From RGIG3178 sp963674495 (GTDB taxonomy: Bacteria > Bacillota > Clostridia > Christensenellales > QAND01): a DNA stretch of 64,000 bases. Within the stretch, counting starts at the first letter, position 1. Every line of letters begins with the position of its first letter. The translations under genes were made by a program, and so were the position numbers. Positions 52,571-61,085 of the stretch are shown here, piece after piece. The stretch covers positions 496,001 to 560,000 of the forward strand of contig CAXXLG010000001.1 in the NCBI GenBank assembly GCA_963674495.2. The letters run 5' to 3'. The notes below the pieces were generated by a model. The model was not told the DNA's origin. It worked only from the letters and a program-made list of their open reading frames with translations, and did not search any database.

Positions 52571-54144
52571 GAAAAAACAGGACTTCAACCGAGCAAAATG
52601 AATTCTCCATATTGACCCTTGATGACGATGAGATTATGACGGTTACGCTGCAAGCGTATTTCCAGTCCACTGGTTTTAGAGTGGACGTGGAGAACGACCC
52701 GCTGGTTGCTATAGAACGCATACGCGAAAATGATTACGATATTTTATTGTTGGATTTTTTAATGACGCCCATATGTGGCGATGCAGTCGTTTCCAGAATC
52801 CGGGAGTTCAACAAGGACCTTTTCATTATACTATTAACCGGACACAGGAGCTTGGCGCCGCCCGTAAAAACCATACGCGAGCTGGACATACAGGGCTATT
52901 ATGAAAAGAGTGACAGGTTCGACCAATTGGAATTATTGGTGGAATCTTGCGTCAAGGCCATTCGGCAGATGCATACCATTTCTCGGTATCGGGATGGCTT
53001 GAGTCATATATTAGATGCCATTCCGGAGATATACAAGATGGGTTCAACGGATGAAATTCTCGACTCAATTCTTCAAAATGCCATTGCGGCGCTTAATGGG
53101 GAAGAGGGATTCATCTACCTCGACCGGAATTTGGTGCAATACGACGAGCAACCGGACGACGCGCCCGTGGAGAAAAGCCGGTTTTACAGGGGTGTCGGTC
53201 AATACGAGGATTTACACAAAGTTGACGTTGAAAGAATATGGGAAGACATGGACAGAGAACATAACATAGCCGTGTCGTCGCTGAAAAGCGAGAACGGGGA
53301 GCGCATCATTGCATCGTTGCTCAACGAGAAGAACAGAAAGTTTGGGCTGATCGGCGTTGACGTTGAGGGAGAAACACTGGATGAAACCCTTCAGCTTTTT
53401 GAAATCTATGCCAAGCAGGCATCAGCGGCTTTGAGCAACGCACTGCTGGATGCATTGGTGCGTCAAAAGAACGAGGAATTGCACAAAGCCTATGCCGCGT
53501 TGAACGACAACTATCTTGAAATGATCGATGCCATCCGCTCCATGGTCGACGCCAAGGACATCTATACCCGTGGACATTCTGACCGGGTATCTTACTATGC
53601 ATCGATGGCAGCCGAAAAAATGGGTAAGAGCGAGGAATTCAAACATCGCGTAGAGCTGGCGGGCCTGTTCCACGACATTGGTAAGATCGGTACGCCGGAG
53701 AGCATATTGCTTAAGGATACAAAGCTCACGGTGGAAGAATATGAACTCGTCAAGGAACATCCAACGCGAGGCGCTCAGATCCTGTCGGTATTGTCTGCAT
53801 TCGACAGTATTCCAGCCATCATCGAAAGTCATCATGAGCGTGTGGACGGGAGAGGGTATCCCAACGGACTCAAAGGAGAGGATATCCCCGAAGAATCAAG
53901 GATCATCAGCGTAGCGGATGCATTCGACGCAATGACCACCAACCGGCAATATCGTGACCGTCTACCGCTTGAAGAGGCGATCCGTCAACTTGAGATGGGC
54001 AGGAACACGCAGTTTGATGCACATGTTGTCGATGTCTTCCTTGAAATGCTCCTTGATTACGATACTATCCAATCGAAGATTGCTTGGACATACCCAAACG
54101 GCGTAGTGGACGGCAGCTGTGAAAATGAGGTGGATCATGAGTAA
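52567..54144 (+). CDS. Response regulator with HD-GYP c-di-GMP phosphodiesterase domain
   Basis: A 525-aa regulator with an N-terminal receiver domain (acidic pair LTLDDDE; phospho-acceptor Asp in LLLDFLMTP; Thr in LTGH; Lys in YYEKSD), a middle region resembling GAF (~residues 145-300), a coiled linker and a C-terminal HD-GYP domain with RGHSDRV, HDIGKIGTPESILL, SHHERVDGRGYPNGLKGE and RIISVADAFDAM. Family members hydrolyse c-di-GMP (EAL-independent). No DNA-binding domain is present. ATGA overlap with the kinase gene makes it the cognate partner. The expected output is c-di-GMP turnover rather than transcription control. Confidence 0.9.
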   Translation: MRKNRTSTEQNEFSILTLDDDEIMTVTLQAYFQSTGFRVDVENDPLVAIERIRENDYDILLLDFLMTPICGDAVVSRIREFNKDLFIILLTGHRSLAPPVKTIRELDIQGYYEKSDRFDQLELLVESCVKAIRQMHTISRYRDGLSHILDAIPEIYKMGSTDEILDSILQNAIAALNGEEGFIYLDRNLVQYDEQPDDAPVEKSRFYRGVGQYEDLHKVDVERIWEDMDREHNIAVSSLKSENGERIIASLLNEKNRKFGLIGVDVEGETLDETLQLFEIYAKQASAALSNALLDALVRQKNEELHKAYAALNDNYLEMIDAIRSMVDAKDIYTRGHSDRVSYYASMAAEKMGKSEEFKHRVELAGLFHDIGKIGTPESILLKDTKLTVEEYELVKEHPTRGAQILSVLSAFDSIPAIIESHHERVDGRGYPNGLKGEDIPEESRIISVADAFDAMTTNRQYRDRLPLEEAIRQLEMGRNTQFDAHVVDVFLEMLLDYDTIQSKIAWTYPNGVVDGSCENEVDHE

Positions 54145-55777
54145 GCATTACCCCTTGAATATTGTAGCGTATTACGACGACTTCAACCAGATGACCAGAG
54201 AACTTGCCAAAAAATACGGTGAGCGTACGGCTTTCACAGTGTACAATCGCAAAGGCGAAAAAAGTGAGTACAGTTACATACGCCTTTTTGAAGATGCCGA
54301 TGCCTTTTCAAAGGCGTTGAAGCAAAAAGGGCTTTTGGGCAAACATGTGGCCATTGTTGCTGAGAATAGCTATGAATGGGTTGTGGCCTATCTTGGCATC
54401 ACCGCTGGCGGCGGTGCGGCGGTATGCATTGATTATGAACAAGCTGAAGAAACCATTCGCAACATGATCGTTGAATCGGATTCGATTGCTATGGTTGTGA
54501 CTTCGACGCTAAAGCATATTTGCATGCCTCTTATGTCAAGAAAGGGCATGAGCCATATGTTTGTCATCGGGCAGGACGACGACAACGGGTTTGAGGCGCT
54601 GTTGAGCGAAGGACGGAATATACACGACGAATTGAAGGTCCAAATTGACAGAAAACAAACGGCGGAAATCGTTTTTACATCCGGTACCATGGGAAAGTCC
54701 AAAGCTGTCGAACTGAGCCATTATGCACTGCTTCGCAATGCAAGCGATGCGTTGGCGATGGTTACTTCTCAAAGATTGTATTCATTTGCCATGTTGCCTT
54801 TCTATCACACGTATGGCTTCACATGCGCAGTGCTCGCTACGTTGATAGGTGGTTACAACAGCTGCATCAATGGAGATTTGAAGACCATGACGCGTGACAT
54901 GGAATATTTCAAACCCGAACTGCTCATGGCTGTTCCGCTTGTTACCGAGGCTCTTCACAAGTTCGTCTGGTCTGCCATCGAGAAGGCAGGGCAGAAGAAG
55001 AAGGTCAACTTTTTCATTAAACTCGGTTCCATGCTGGGCAATCCCAATCTGTTTTTAAAGTCCGCCATAGAGGAGAAATTTAAAGGTACTGCGTTGGAGA
55101 CGCTCAAAGTCATCGTATGCGGCGGTGCCTATCTGAGCGAAAGCGTGGCGAAGGACATGGCGGCATTCGGTGTCGTAGTACTCCAGGGCTATGGGATCAC
55201 GGAATGTGGGCCGCTCGTATCCGTCAACCGGAACAAGGATAATCACATGGGCTCGGTTGGGACGGTGGTACCTGGCTATGAAGTTAAGATCAAAGACGAA
55301 GAGATACTAGTGCGCGGGGAGTCCCTTATGAATGGATACTACAAGGATCCTGAACTGACGAATCAATCCTTTGATGACGGCTGGTTTAAAACAGGGGACA
55401 TTGGATATTTTGACAAATACGGTTATCTTTTCATACACGGACGGATGAAAAACCTGATCGTGATGAAAAACGGGAAAAAGATATCGCCGGAGGAAATTGA
55501 GGCGGCGGTCAGAGCCAATAAGTTGATCAAGGATGTGGTAGCCTATGGGGCGAGCAGCGGCGATTCGGCCGATGACGTTAAGTTGGCCATCATGGTGTAT
55601 CCAGATCCCGACGTTACAAAGGGATTGGCTTCGTATGAAGTGCTCGAACAGTTGCAGCAATATGTAGATACACTAAACGCACAACTGCCCGCCTACAGAC
55701 AGATACAGATGATCAACATACGCGATCAGGATTTTTCACGGACGGCTACGAAAAAAATTATTCGGAACGCTATTTAG
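54137..55777 (+). CDS. Stand-alone acyl-AMP ligase (ANL superfamily)
   Basis: A 546-aa adenylate-forming enzyme. Signature motifs: VFTSGTMGKSKAVELSH (A3-type phosphate loop; GTMGKSK is slightly unusual), FYHTYGFTCAV, GYGITECGPLVS, WFKTGDIGYFDKYGY and GRMKNLIVMKNGKK, then the C-terminal domain with FSRTATKKIIRN. It resembles long-chain acyl ligases/fatty acyl-AMP ligases. In this context it probably activates a fatty acid and loads it onto the next gene's carrier protein for the NRPS starter condensation domain. ATG 54137 lies inside the end of the regulator gene with GAGGTGG upstream. Confidence 0.9.
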   Translation: MSKHYPLNIVAYYDDFNQMTRELAKKYGERTAFTVYNRKGEKSEYSYIRLFEDADAFSKALKQKGLLGKHVAIVAENSYEWVVAYLGITAGGGAAVCIDYEQAEETIRNMIVESDSIAMVVTSTLKHICMPLMSRKGMSHMFVIGQDDDNGFEALLSEGRNIHDELKVQIDRKQTAEIVFTSGTMGKSKAVELSHYALLRNASDALAMVTSQRLYSFAMLPFYHTYGFTCAVLATLIGGYNSCINGDLKTMTRDMEYFKPELLMAVPLVTEALHKFVWSAIEKAGQKKKVNFFIKLGSMLGNPNLFLKSAIEEKFKGTALETLKVIVCGGAYLSESVAKDMAAFGVVVLQGYGITECGPLVSVNRNKDNHMGSVGTVVPGYEVKIKDEEILVRGESLMNGYYKDPELTNQSFDDGWFKTGDIGYFDKYGYLFIHGRMKNLIVMKNGKKISPEEIEAAVRANKLIKDVVAYGASSGDSADDVKLAIMVYPDPDVTKGLASYEVLEQLQQYVDTLNAQLPAYRQIQMINIRDQDFSRTATKKIIRNAI

Positions 55778-55795
55778 AGATAAGGAGCAGACAGG

Positions 55796-56017
55796 ATGTT
55801 ACAATTGGTGCAGGAGATCATCTATAAAGTTACGGGCAAGAAGAACGTGACCTATGAAACGGATTTTATCAAAGATCTGGAACTCAATTCGTTTGACATC
55901 ATGAACATTGTATGTACGTTTGAAGATCATTTTGACATGACCGTGCCAACGCGTGATGTGTGGCATATGCATCAGGTCAAGGATGTCATAGAATACATTG
56001 AGCAAAGGATAAAGTAA
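55796..56017 (+). CDS. Acyl carrier protein of the NRPS operon
   Basis: A 73-aa carrier with the phosphopantetheine Ser in ELNSFDIMNIV (classically DSL, here NSF). The spacing from the acyl ligase gene is 18 bases and AAGGAG lies eight bases before ATG 55796. It likely carries the acyl chain made by the ligase to the first condensation domain. Distinct from a housekeeping ACP because the usual DSLD motif is altered. Confidence 0.9.
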   Translation: MLQLVQEIIYKVTGKKNVTYETDFIKDLELNSFDIMNIVCTFEDHFDMTVPTRDVWHMHQVKDVIEYIEQRIK

Positions 56018-56025
56018 TCGAACGC

Positions 56026-56592
56026 ATGGAAGGCAAAGACGATAAAATCGATGATATATATCTGTATACATGCGCAATGAGCGATGTCGAATCATCGCAG
56101 CAGAAGATCATTGCGTGTGCCGAAACGTATGCGAAAACTCTGTGTATTGACCTACCGGAAACACTTGTCATACGCCGGAAAGACGGAAAACCCTATTTTG
56201 AAAACGCGGCGCGTATCCTTTTTTCCGTATCGCACAGCGGGACGATTTGGGCTTGTGCATTTGGTAGCATGCCAATTGGCCTTGACATACAACAGCATGG
56301 CTCATGCAACATGCACGGTGTATCGAATCGTTTCTTTCATCCAGATGAGCAGGCATATCTTTTAGCAAACGATTATCAAGGATTTTTCGATGTTTGGGTG
56401 GCCAAGGAAAGCTATGTGAAGTATACAGGGCGCGGCATCGACGATGACTTTGCGTCCTTTAGTGTGATACGGGACGGTATGTTGGCAAAGAGGATGGAAG
56501 ATGCTTGCTTTTTGCACGTCCATACGCTGCCAAATTATAGCCTGTGCATTTGCAGTAAGAACCCGATGCAGTGTATGGATCTAATGCCATAG
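56026..56592 (+). CDS. Sfp-type phosphopantetheinyl transferase
   Basis: A 188-aa enzyme that converts apo carrier domains to holo form. Motifs: FSVSHSGTIWACAFG (CoA-binding region), IGLDIQQHG (first Mg site), and WVAKESYVKYTGRGI (WxxKES/A-type motif). It starts nine bases after the carrier gene, so it completes the operon; targets would be the three carrier Ser residues (two NRPS, one ACP). Spacing to a ribosome binding site is poor, suggesting coupled translation. Confidence 0.92.
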   Translation: MEGKDDKIDDIYLYTCAMSDVESSQQKIIACAETYAKTLCIDLPETLVIRRKDGKPYFENAARILFSVSHSGTIWACAFGSMPIGLDIQQHGSCNMHGVSNRFFHPDEQAYLLANDYQGFFDVWVAKESYVKYTGRGIDDDFASFSVIRDGMLAKRMEDACFLHVHTLPNYSLCICSKNPMQCMDLMP

Positions 56593-56605
56593 CAAATGAT
56601 AAGCC

Positions 56606-56636
56606 AAAGGCATCCCATTGCGGGATGCCTTTTCAT
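56606..56636 (+). terminator. Intrinsic terminator of the NRPS operon
   Basis: AAAGGCATCCC, loop ATTG, CGGGATGCCTTTT, 14 bases after the transferase stop. It defines the 3' end of the operon. Confidence 0.9.
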
Positions 56637-56670
56637 ATTCACTCGAACGGCAGGGATGCACCACGGATAC

Positions 56671-57038
56671 GGTTTAGCTTCGTTTGTTATTATAAGTGGT
56701 TCCTTGGTTGAAGGTCGTTACTATGTCGGTTGCCGTTACTTGTTGAACCTGTGTGTTGTTTACAAGTACAGCGTAGGTTTCGCCTTCCTCAATGGATGTG
56801 CTCGAAAATATCACATGCTGGTAAACTTTTGGAGATTGAAAGGACAGAATCTCATCGCTGTCTTCATACACAAGAATTTGGCTTCCTTTTCTTCAACACA
56901 AACCGCAAAGGATATAGCGCTAAGCGGCGCTATACGAAATACAGAGTTACCGTTTGTAAACGGGATCATTGTGTTTGCGTTTGAGCTCGAGAAAAACTGA
57001 ATCGGCTTCTTTTGGGCGTATGGTAGCTTCTTATGCAA
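56671..57038 (-). pseudogene. Fragment of an exported carbohydrate-binding-domain protein, frameshifted
   Basis: On the minus strand two overlapping frames together read as one protein end: frame A carries NTMIPFTNGNSVFRIAPL and ends AKFL, frame B continues VYEDSDEILSFQSPKVYQHV and ISIEEGETYAVLVNN-like sequence (actual SSTSIEEGETYAVLVNN). One missing base near 56873 would join them. The second part resembles the C-terminal ends of bacterial carbohydrate-binding-domain proteins. No signal peptide or complete domain remains. Identity is tentative. Confidence 0.35.
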
Positions 57039-57128
57039 TGCTTCTCCTTAAAGCACAGTATTTCAATGGCTTCAACGCGTTTTTTATTTGGAAACAGAGC
57101 CATTGGTTTACAAATGCCAATCGGTTGA

Positions 57129-57998
57129 TTGAAGAAGCTGGCAGGACTTGCAGATATTCCCGAACATACGCGTGGGCACATCGGGCAAACTGCTAACGCT
57201 TTGAAGAAGAGAAAAAAAGACATCTGTATCTATTATCAGGATACCAAGCCGAATGTGTGGGACGCACTCAAGAAAGGCCTTCAGGACGAATATACGTTGA
57301 GCGTTTCCATAAAGACGGATTGCCTATGTCTGCAGCTTACGCCAAAAGCGGGCAAGGATGATATTGTGCACATCGCAAGATGTTTGTCCAATATGATCGC
57401 GGGCACAGTGCAGCGCGTGACCATGGAAAAGATGATCACACGCGTACAGCCAGTGGATTCAAAGGATACACTGGAAATACTTGTTATGTTGTGTATGGCT
57501 CGCGCAGCGCAAAAAGGCTTCAGTCAGGCAGATCACATCTATGTCAAAACCATTGAGCGGCGCATCATAGATTGCCTTAAAACACACCGCCGGATGCATC
57601 TGGAGGGATTTATGACCTTTCGTATGCGCGATTTTGTAAACGGTTGGGCGGTATGCGTGGATGACGTTCTTCAATACGTTAGCGCCAAAACAGAATACAA
57701 CGCCTATATGGAAATACTCCGGCGGTTTTACCGCGCACAACCCTGTCGTTGCCAACACGCCGTTGTACAGGATATGCTGGACGGCGGTTATGTGATCAGT
57801 GCAGACGACTGCGTGATCAGGATATCCCGGCACAACACGCATCGACATATGCAAACAGCGGAAGAGGAATTGATACACGTACTGCTACAGCTTGCACCCG
57901 CGCGTATCGAAATACAGTTGATGCGCAACACACAGCAGATGCCCGTGATCAACGCACTTCAGCTTGTTTTCGGCCCGACGGTCGAGATTCGCGGATAA
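57129..57998 (+). CDS. ytxC: YtxC family sporulation-associated protein
   Basis: A 289-aa protein of the YtxC family (Bacillus homologue 281 aa), identified by the central CLKTHRRMHLEGFMTFRMRD block, then VDDVLQYVSAKTEYNAYMEI, and by its place directly before thrS, where ytxC is found in spore formers. Function unknown. The start is unclear: TTG 57129 has no good ribosome binding site and a TTG near 57202 is an alternative. The opening ~25 residues are less conserved-looking. Confidence 0.8.
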   Translation: MKKLAGLADIPEHTRGHIGQTANALKKRKKDICIYYQDTKPNVWDALKKGLQDEYTLSVSIKTDCLCLQLTPKAGKDDIVHIARCLSNMIAGTVQRVTMEKMITRVQPVDSKDTLEILVMLCMARAAQKGFSQADHIYVKTIERRIIDCLKTHRRMHLEGFMTFRMRDFVNGWAVCVDDVLQYVSAKTEYNAYMEILRRFYRAQPCRCQHAVVQDMLDGGYVISADDCVIRISRHNTHRHMQTAEEELIHVLLQLAPARIEIQLMRNTQQMPVINALQLVFGPTVEIRG

Positions 57999-58002
57999 AT
58001 GG

Positions 58003-58031
58003 TTGACAGTTTTGTTTCATAGAGATAGAAT
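58003..58031 (+). promoter_or_regulatory. Promoter of thrS
   Basis: Consensus TTGACA (58003-58008), 17 bases, TAGAAT (58026-58031), overlapping the end of ytxC's downstream gap and just before the T-box leader. Confidence 0.8.
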
Positions 58032-58034
58032 ATG

Positions 58035-58250
58035 TTTTGGATGGGTGGAACGGAAACGAGTACTCAGGCGATTCACCAAAGAGAGGTGCGCCACGGCTGA
58101 AAGCGTGCTGTGATAGGTTGACGAAAACCAGTCCGGGACTGTCCCGCGCCAGCGATACCGGCAAAATGAGTGGCAGGCAAAAGCATGCAATAAGGGTGGA
58201 ACCACGGGTATGGCCCGTCCCTTTTGGGATGGGGCCATTTTGTTTATTTT
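58035..58250 (+). ncRNA. T-box leader of thrS
   Basis: The leader contains the canonical T-box AATAAGGGTGGAACCACGG (58189-58207), an AG-rich 5' stem, and a 3' terminator ATGGCCCGTCCC/GGGATGGGGCCAT followed by TTTGTTTATTTT. A Thr-type ACT triplet in GAGTACTCA (58059-58067) may be the specifier. Uncharged tRNA-Thr should favour the antiterminator and thrS transcription. Confidence 0.92.
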
Positions 58251-58262
58251 GAGGAGGATAAA

Positions 58263-60173
58263 ATGAATATCAATTTGCCGGACGGATCACGGCGGAGTTT
58301 TGAAGGGGAAAATGCGCTGGAATTGGCCAAAAGCATCGGTAACAGATTGGCCAAGGCTGCGTTGGCTGCACAGGTGGACGGCAAGACCGTATCGCTTATA
58401 ACGCCGCTTTATGAAGGCGCAACTGTTAAAATATTGACGTTTGAGGACGAGGCGGGCAGGAACGCGTATAGGCATACGGCTTCGCACATCATGGCGCAGG
58501 CTGTTCTTCGCTTATTCCACGAAAGGGATGTTAAGCTCGGCATCGGCCCGGCCATCGAAAACGGGTTCTACTACGACTTCGATCTGAACGGGACGATCAG
58601 CGAGGATGATTTTCCCGCCATTGAAGCAGAGATGAAAAAAATTGCCAAAGAAAACCATCTCATCCGCTGTTTCTCCATGCCGCGCGAAGACGCGCTCAAA
58701 TGGGCGGATGAAACGGGTGGACCGTACAAACGCGAGTTGATCGAAGATTTACCTGAAGATGCAGAATTGTCTTTCTACGAGCAGGGCGAATTTGTCGATC
58801 TGTGCGCTGGACCACATTTATCCTCAACTGGAAAAGTCAAGCATTTTAAATTGATATCTGTTGCGGGTGCGTATTGGCGTGGCGATGAAAAGCGTCCCAT
58901 GATGCAACGTATCTATGCCACTGCCTTTGACACCAAAGAAGCGCTGGACGCGTATATCTTTCGTATGGAGGAGGCAAAAAAGCGCGACCATCGCAAACTC
59001 GGCAAAGAACTGGATCTCTTCAGCCTGACGGACGAAGGCCCCGGTTTTCCGTTCTTCCATCCCAAGGGCATGATCATCAAGAACGAATTGATCGATTTCT
59101 GGCGCAAAGTGCACTATGACAGGGGCTATGAAGAAGTCAGCACGCCCATGATCTTGTCAAGGAAACTATGGGAAACCAGCGGCCATTGGAAGTTGTACCG
59201 CGATAATATGTACACCTTGGTTATCGACGATATGGATTATGCCATCAAACCCATGAACTGCCCGGGCGGTATCCTTCTGTACAAGCGCAAAATCTACAGT
59301 TACCGCGATTTCCCGATGCGCGTAGGCGAACTGGGTACGGTGCATCGTCACGAGCTTTCCGGCGCGCTGCACGGGCTGATGCGCGTTCGTTGCTTCACGC
59401 AGGACGATGCGCACATCTATATGACCGAAGAACAGGTCATAGATGAGATTATCGGCGTGCTGGACCTGACGGATTATATGTACGGCGTGTTCGGCTTTAA
59501 GTACCGCGTCGAACTGTCTACGCGGCCCGAGAAGAGCATGGGTACCGACGAGCAATGGGAGGAAGCGACCAACGCGCTGCGGAAGGCGCTTGAGATCAAG
59601 GGCTGGGACTTTAAAGTAAACGAGGGCGACGGTGCGTTCTACGGGCCGAAAATAGACTTCCACCTGGAGGACTGCATTGGGCGCACCTGGCAGTGCGGCA
59701 CGGTGCAGCTGGATTTCCAGAACCCAGAGCGGTTTGACATGACCTACGACGGCGCGGACGGCGCAAAGCACCGGCCGGTGATGATCCACCGCACGGTATA
59801 CGGCAGCATCGAGCGGTTCATCGGCATATTGACCGAGAATTTCGCGGGAGCTTTTCCGCTCTGGCTGGCGCCGGTGCAGGTTAAGGTTCTGACCATCACG
59901 CAGCGCTCAGACGACGCGGCTCAGGCGGTCGCCACAAAATTGAAACAGTGCGGCATACGCGCCGAAACGGATCTTCGAAACGAGAAGATTGGCTATAAAA
60001 TCCGGCAAGCCCGCATGGAGAAAGTACCGTATATGCTCATCATTGGCGATCGGGAGGCGGAGTCCGGCACCGTATCTGTTCGCAAACGCGGGGAAGGTGA
60101 AATCGGCACCATGGAACTTCGTGCATTTACGGATGTGGCGCTTGGTGAGATCAAAAGCAAAGAAATTTTTTGA
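58263..60173 (+). CDS. thrS: Threonyl-tRNA synthetase
   Basis: A 636-aa class II synthetase. N-terminal TGS domain (NLPDGSRRSFEGENALELAK), editing domain with TASHIMAQAV (HxxxH) and VDLCAGPHL, catalytic core with NCPGGILLY, RHELSGALHGLMRVRCFTQD (motif 2), and GAFPLWLAPVQVKVL (motif 3 region), and an anticodon-binding domain. ATG 58263 follows GAGGAGG. Regulated by the T-box leader. Confidence 0.98.
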   Translation: MNINLPDGSRRSFEGENALELAKSIGNRLAKAALAAQVDGKTVSLITPLYEGATVKILTFEDEAGRNAYRHTASHIMAQAVLRLFHERDVKLGIGPAIENGFYYDFDLNGTISEDDFPAIEAEMKKIAKENHLIRCFSMPREDALKWADETGGPYKRELIEDLPEDAELSFYEQGEFVDLCAGPHLSSTGKVKHFKLISVAGAYWRGDEKRPMMQRIYATAFDTKEALDAYIFRMEEAKKRDHRKLGKELDLFSLTDEGPGFPFFHPKGMIIKNELIDFWRKVHYDRGYEEVSTPMILSRKLWETSGHWKLYRDNMYTLVIDDMDYAIKPMNCPGGILLYKRKIYSYRDFPMRVGELGTVHRHELSGALHGLMRVRCFTQDDAHIYMTEEQVIDEIIGVLDLTDYMYGVFGFKYRVELSTRPEKSMGTDEQWEEATNALRKALEIKGWDFKVNEGDGAFYGPKIDFHLEDCIGRTWQCGTVQLDFQNPERFDMTYDGADGAKHRPVMIHRTVYGSIERFIGILTENFAGAFPLWLAPVQVKVLTITQRSDDAAQAVATKLKQCGIRAETDLRNEKIGYKIRQARMEKVPYMLIIGDREAESGTVSVRKRGEGEIGTMELRAFTDVALGEIKSKEIF

Positions 60174-60175
60174 TG

Positions 60176-60336
60176 TTGACAAACAACGCGATATCGGTGT
60201 ATTATAATGTGGCAAAGCAGGAGCTGCCCGCTCCTCACCTGCCGGCGCGAGCTGTCAGGTTAACAAGATGAGATATTCATTGCGCTTAAGAGCGGGCAAT
60301 ATTTTGCCCGCTTATTCTTTTATGGAGGTGTCTATA
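60176..60336 (+). promoter_or_regulatory. Promoter and leader of infC-rpmI-rplT (L20-type)
   Basis: TTGACA (60176-60181) precedes TATTAT (60200-60205, 18-base spacer) or the nearby TATAAT. The ~120-base leader contains GAGC/GCTC pairs and a strong AGCGGGCAA/TTGCCCGCT hairpin followed by TATTCTTTT, shaped like the autoregulatory leader that L20 binds in Bacillus. Confidence 0.65.
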
Positions 60337-60849
60337 ATCAGCGTCGATTACAAAATCAACGAACAAATTCGCGACAAGGAAGTACGATTGATCGATGACA
60401 AAGGCGAACAACAGGGCATTGTGCCGCTGGCGGTTGCCATGCGCATGGCGGATGAACGTGAACTGGATCTTGTTATGATCGCGCCACAGGCCAAACCCGC
60501 TGTTTGTAAGCTTATGGATTATTCGAAATATCGCTTTGAAACGCAAAAACGCGAAAAGGAAGCACGCAAAAACCAAAAGATTACTCAGGTTAAGGAAGTG
60601 CGCCTTTCCGCAACAATCGATAAGCATGATCTGGACGTGAAAGCGAGAGCGGCGCAAAAATTCTTAAAATCGGGTGACAAGGTGAAAGTAGCGATCCGTT
60701 TCCGCGGTCGCCAGATGGCATATGTCGCTCAGGGACGCGTTGTGATGGAGAATTTCTTTGAAATGATCAAAGAGAATGCTACCATCGAGCGAAGACCTTT
60801 GATGGAAGGCCGGAATATGATCATGATTTTGGCTCCTGTAAACAACTAA
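60337..60849 (+). CDS. infC: Translation initiation factor IF-3, probable non-ATG start
   Basis: IF-3 prevents subunit joining and proofreads initiation. NEQIRDKEVRLIDDKGEQQG, KPAVCKLMDYSKYRFETQKR and VKVAIRFRGRQMA are family signatures. The only strong site, GGAGGTG (60324-60330), places initiation at ATC 60337 (or ATA 60334), giving a 170-aa protein with the expected N-terminus. The in-frame ATG at 60322 overlaps that site and has none of its own; a start at 60268 adds residues lying inside the leader hairpin. Non-canonical AUU/AUC starts are known in infC and allow IF-3 autoregulation. Confidence 0.85.
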   Translation: MSVDYKINEQIRDKEVRLIDDKGEQQGIVPLAVAMRMADERELDLVMIAPQAKPAVCKLMDYSKYRFETQKREKEARKNQKITQVKEVRLSATIDKHDLDVKARAAQKFLKSGDKVKVAIRFRGRQMAYVAQGRVVMENFFEMIKENATIERRPLMEGRNMIMILAPVNN

Positions 60850-60863
60850 GAGGAGGTATATGC

Positions 60864-61061
60864 ATGCCCAAAATGAAGACGCATCGCGGCGCGGCCAAAC
60901 GTTTTAAAATAACGGCCAGCGGAAAAGTGAAAAGGCATAAGGCTTACAAAAGCCATATCCTGAATAAAAAATCTTCTAAGCGTAAGCGGAATTTACGCAA
61001 ATCCACACTAATAGCTGCTGTGGAACAGAAAAAGATAAAGAGGCTCATTCCGTATAAATAA
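60864..61061 (+). CDS. rpmI: 50S ribosomal protein L35
   Basis: 65 aa, basic; PKMKTHRGAAKRFKIT and KAYKSHILNKKSSKRKR are the L35 signature. RBS AGAGGAGG, ATG 60864. Standard infC-rpmI-rplT order. Confidence 0.98.
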   Translation: MPKMKTHRGAAKRFKITASGKVKRHKAYKSHILNKKSSKRKRNLRKSTLIAAVEQKKIKRLIPYK

Positions 61062-61085
61062 GCCTTCTGGAAGGAGACGAAAGCA

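Noticed and set aside
59166..59789. Minus-strand open frame of 207 codons over thrS
   Set aside because: Antisense shadow within a conserved catalytic domain; no supporting start signals.
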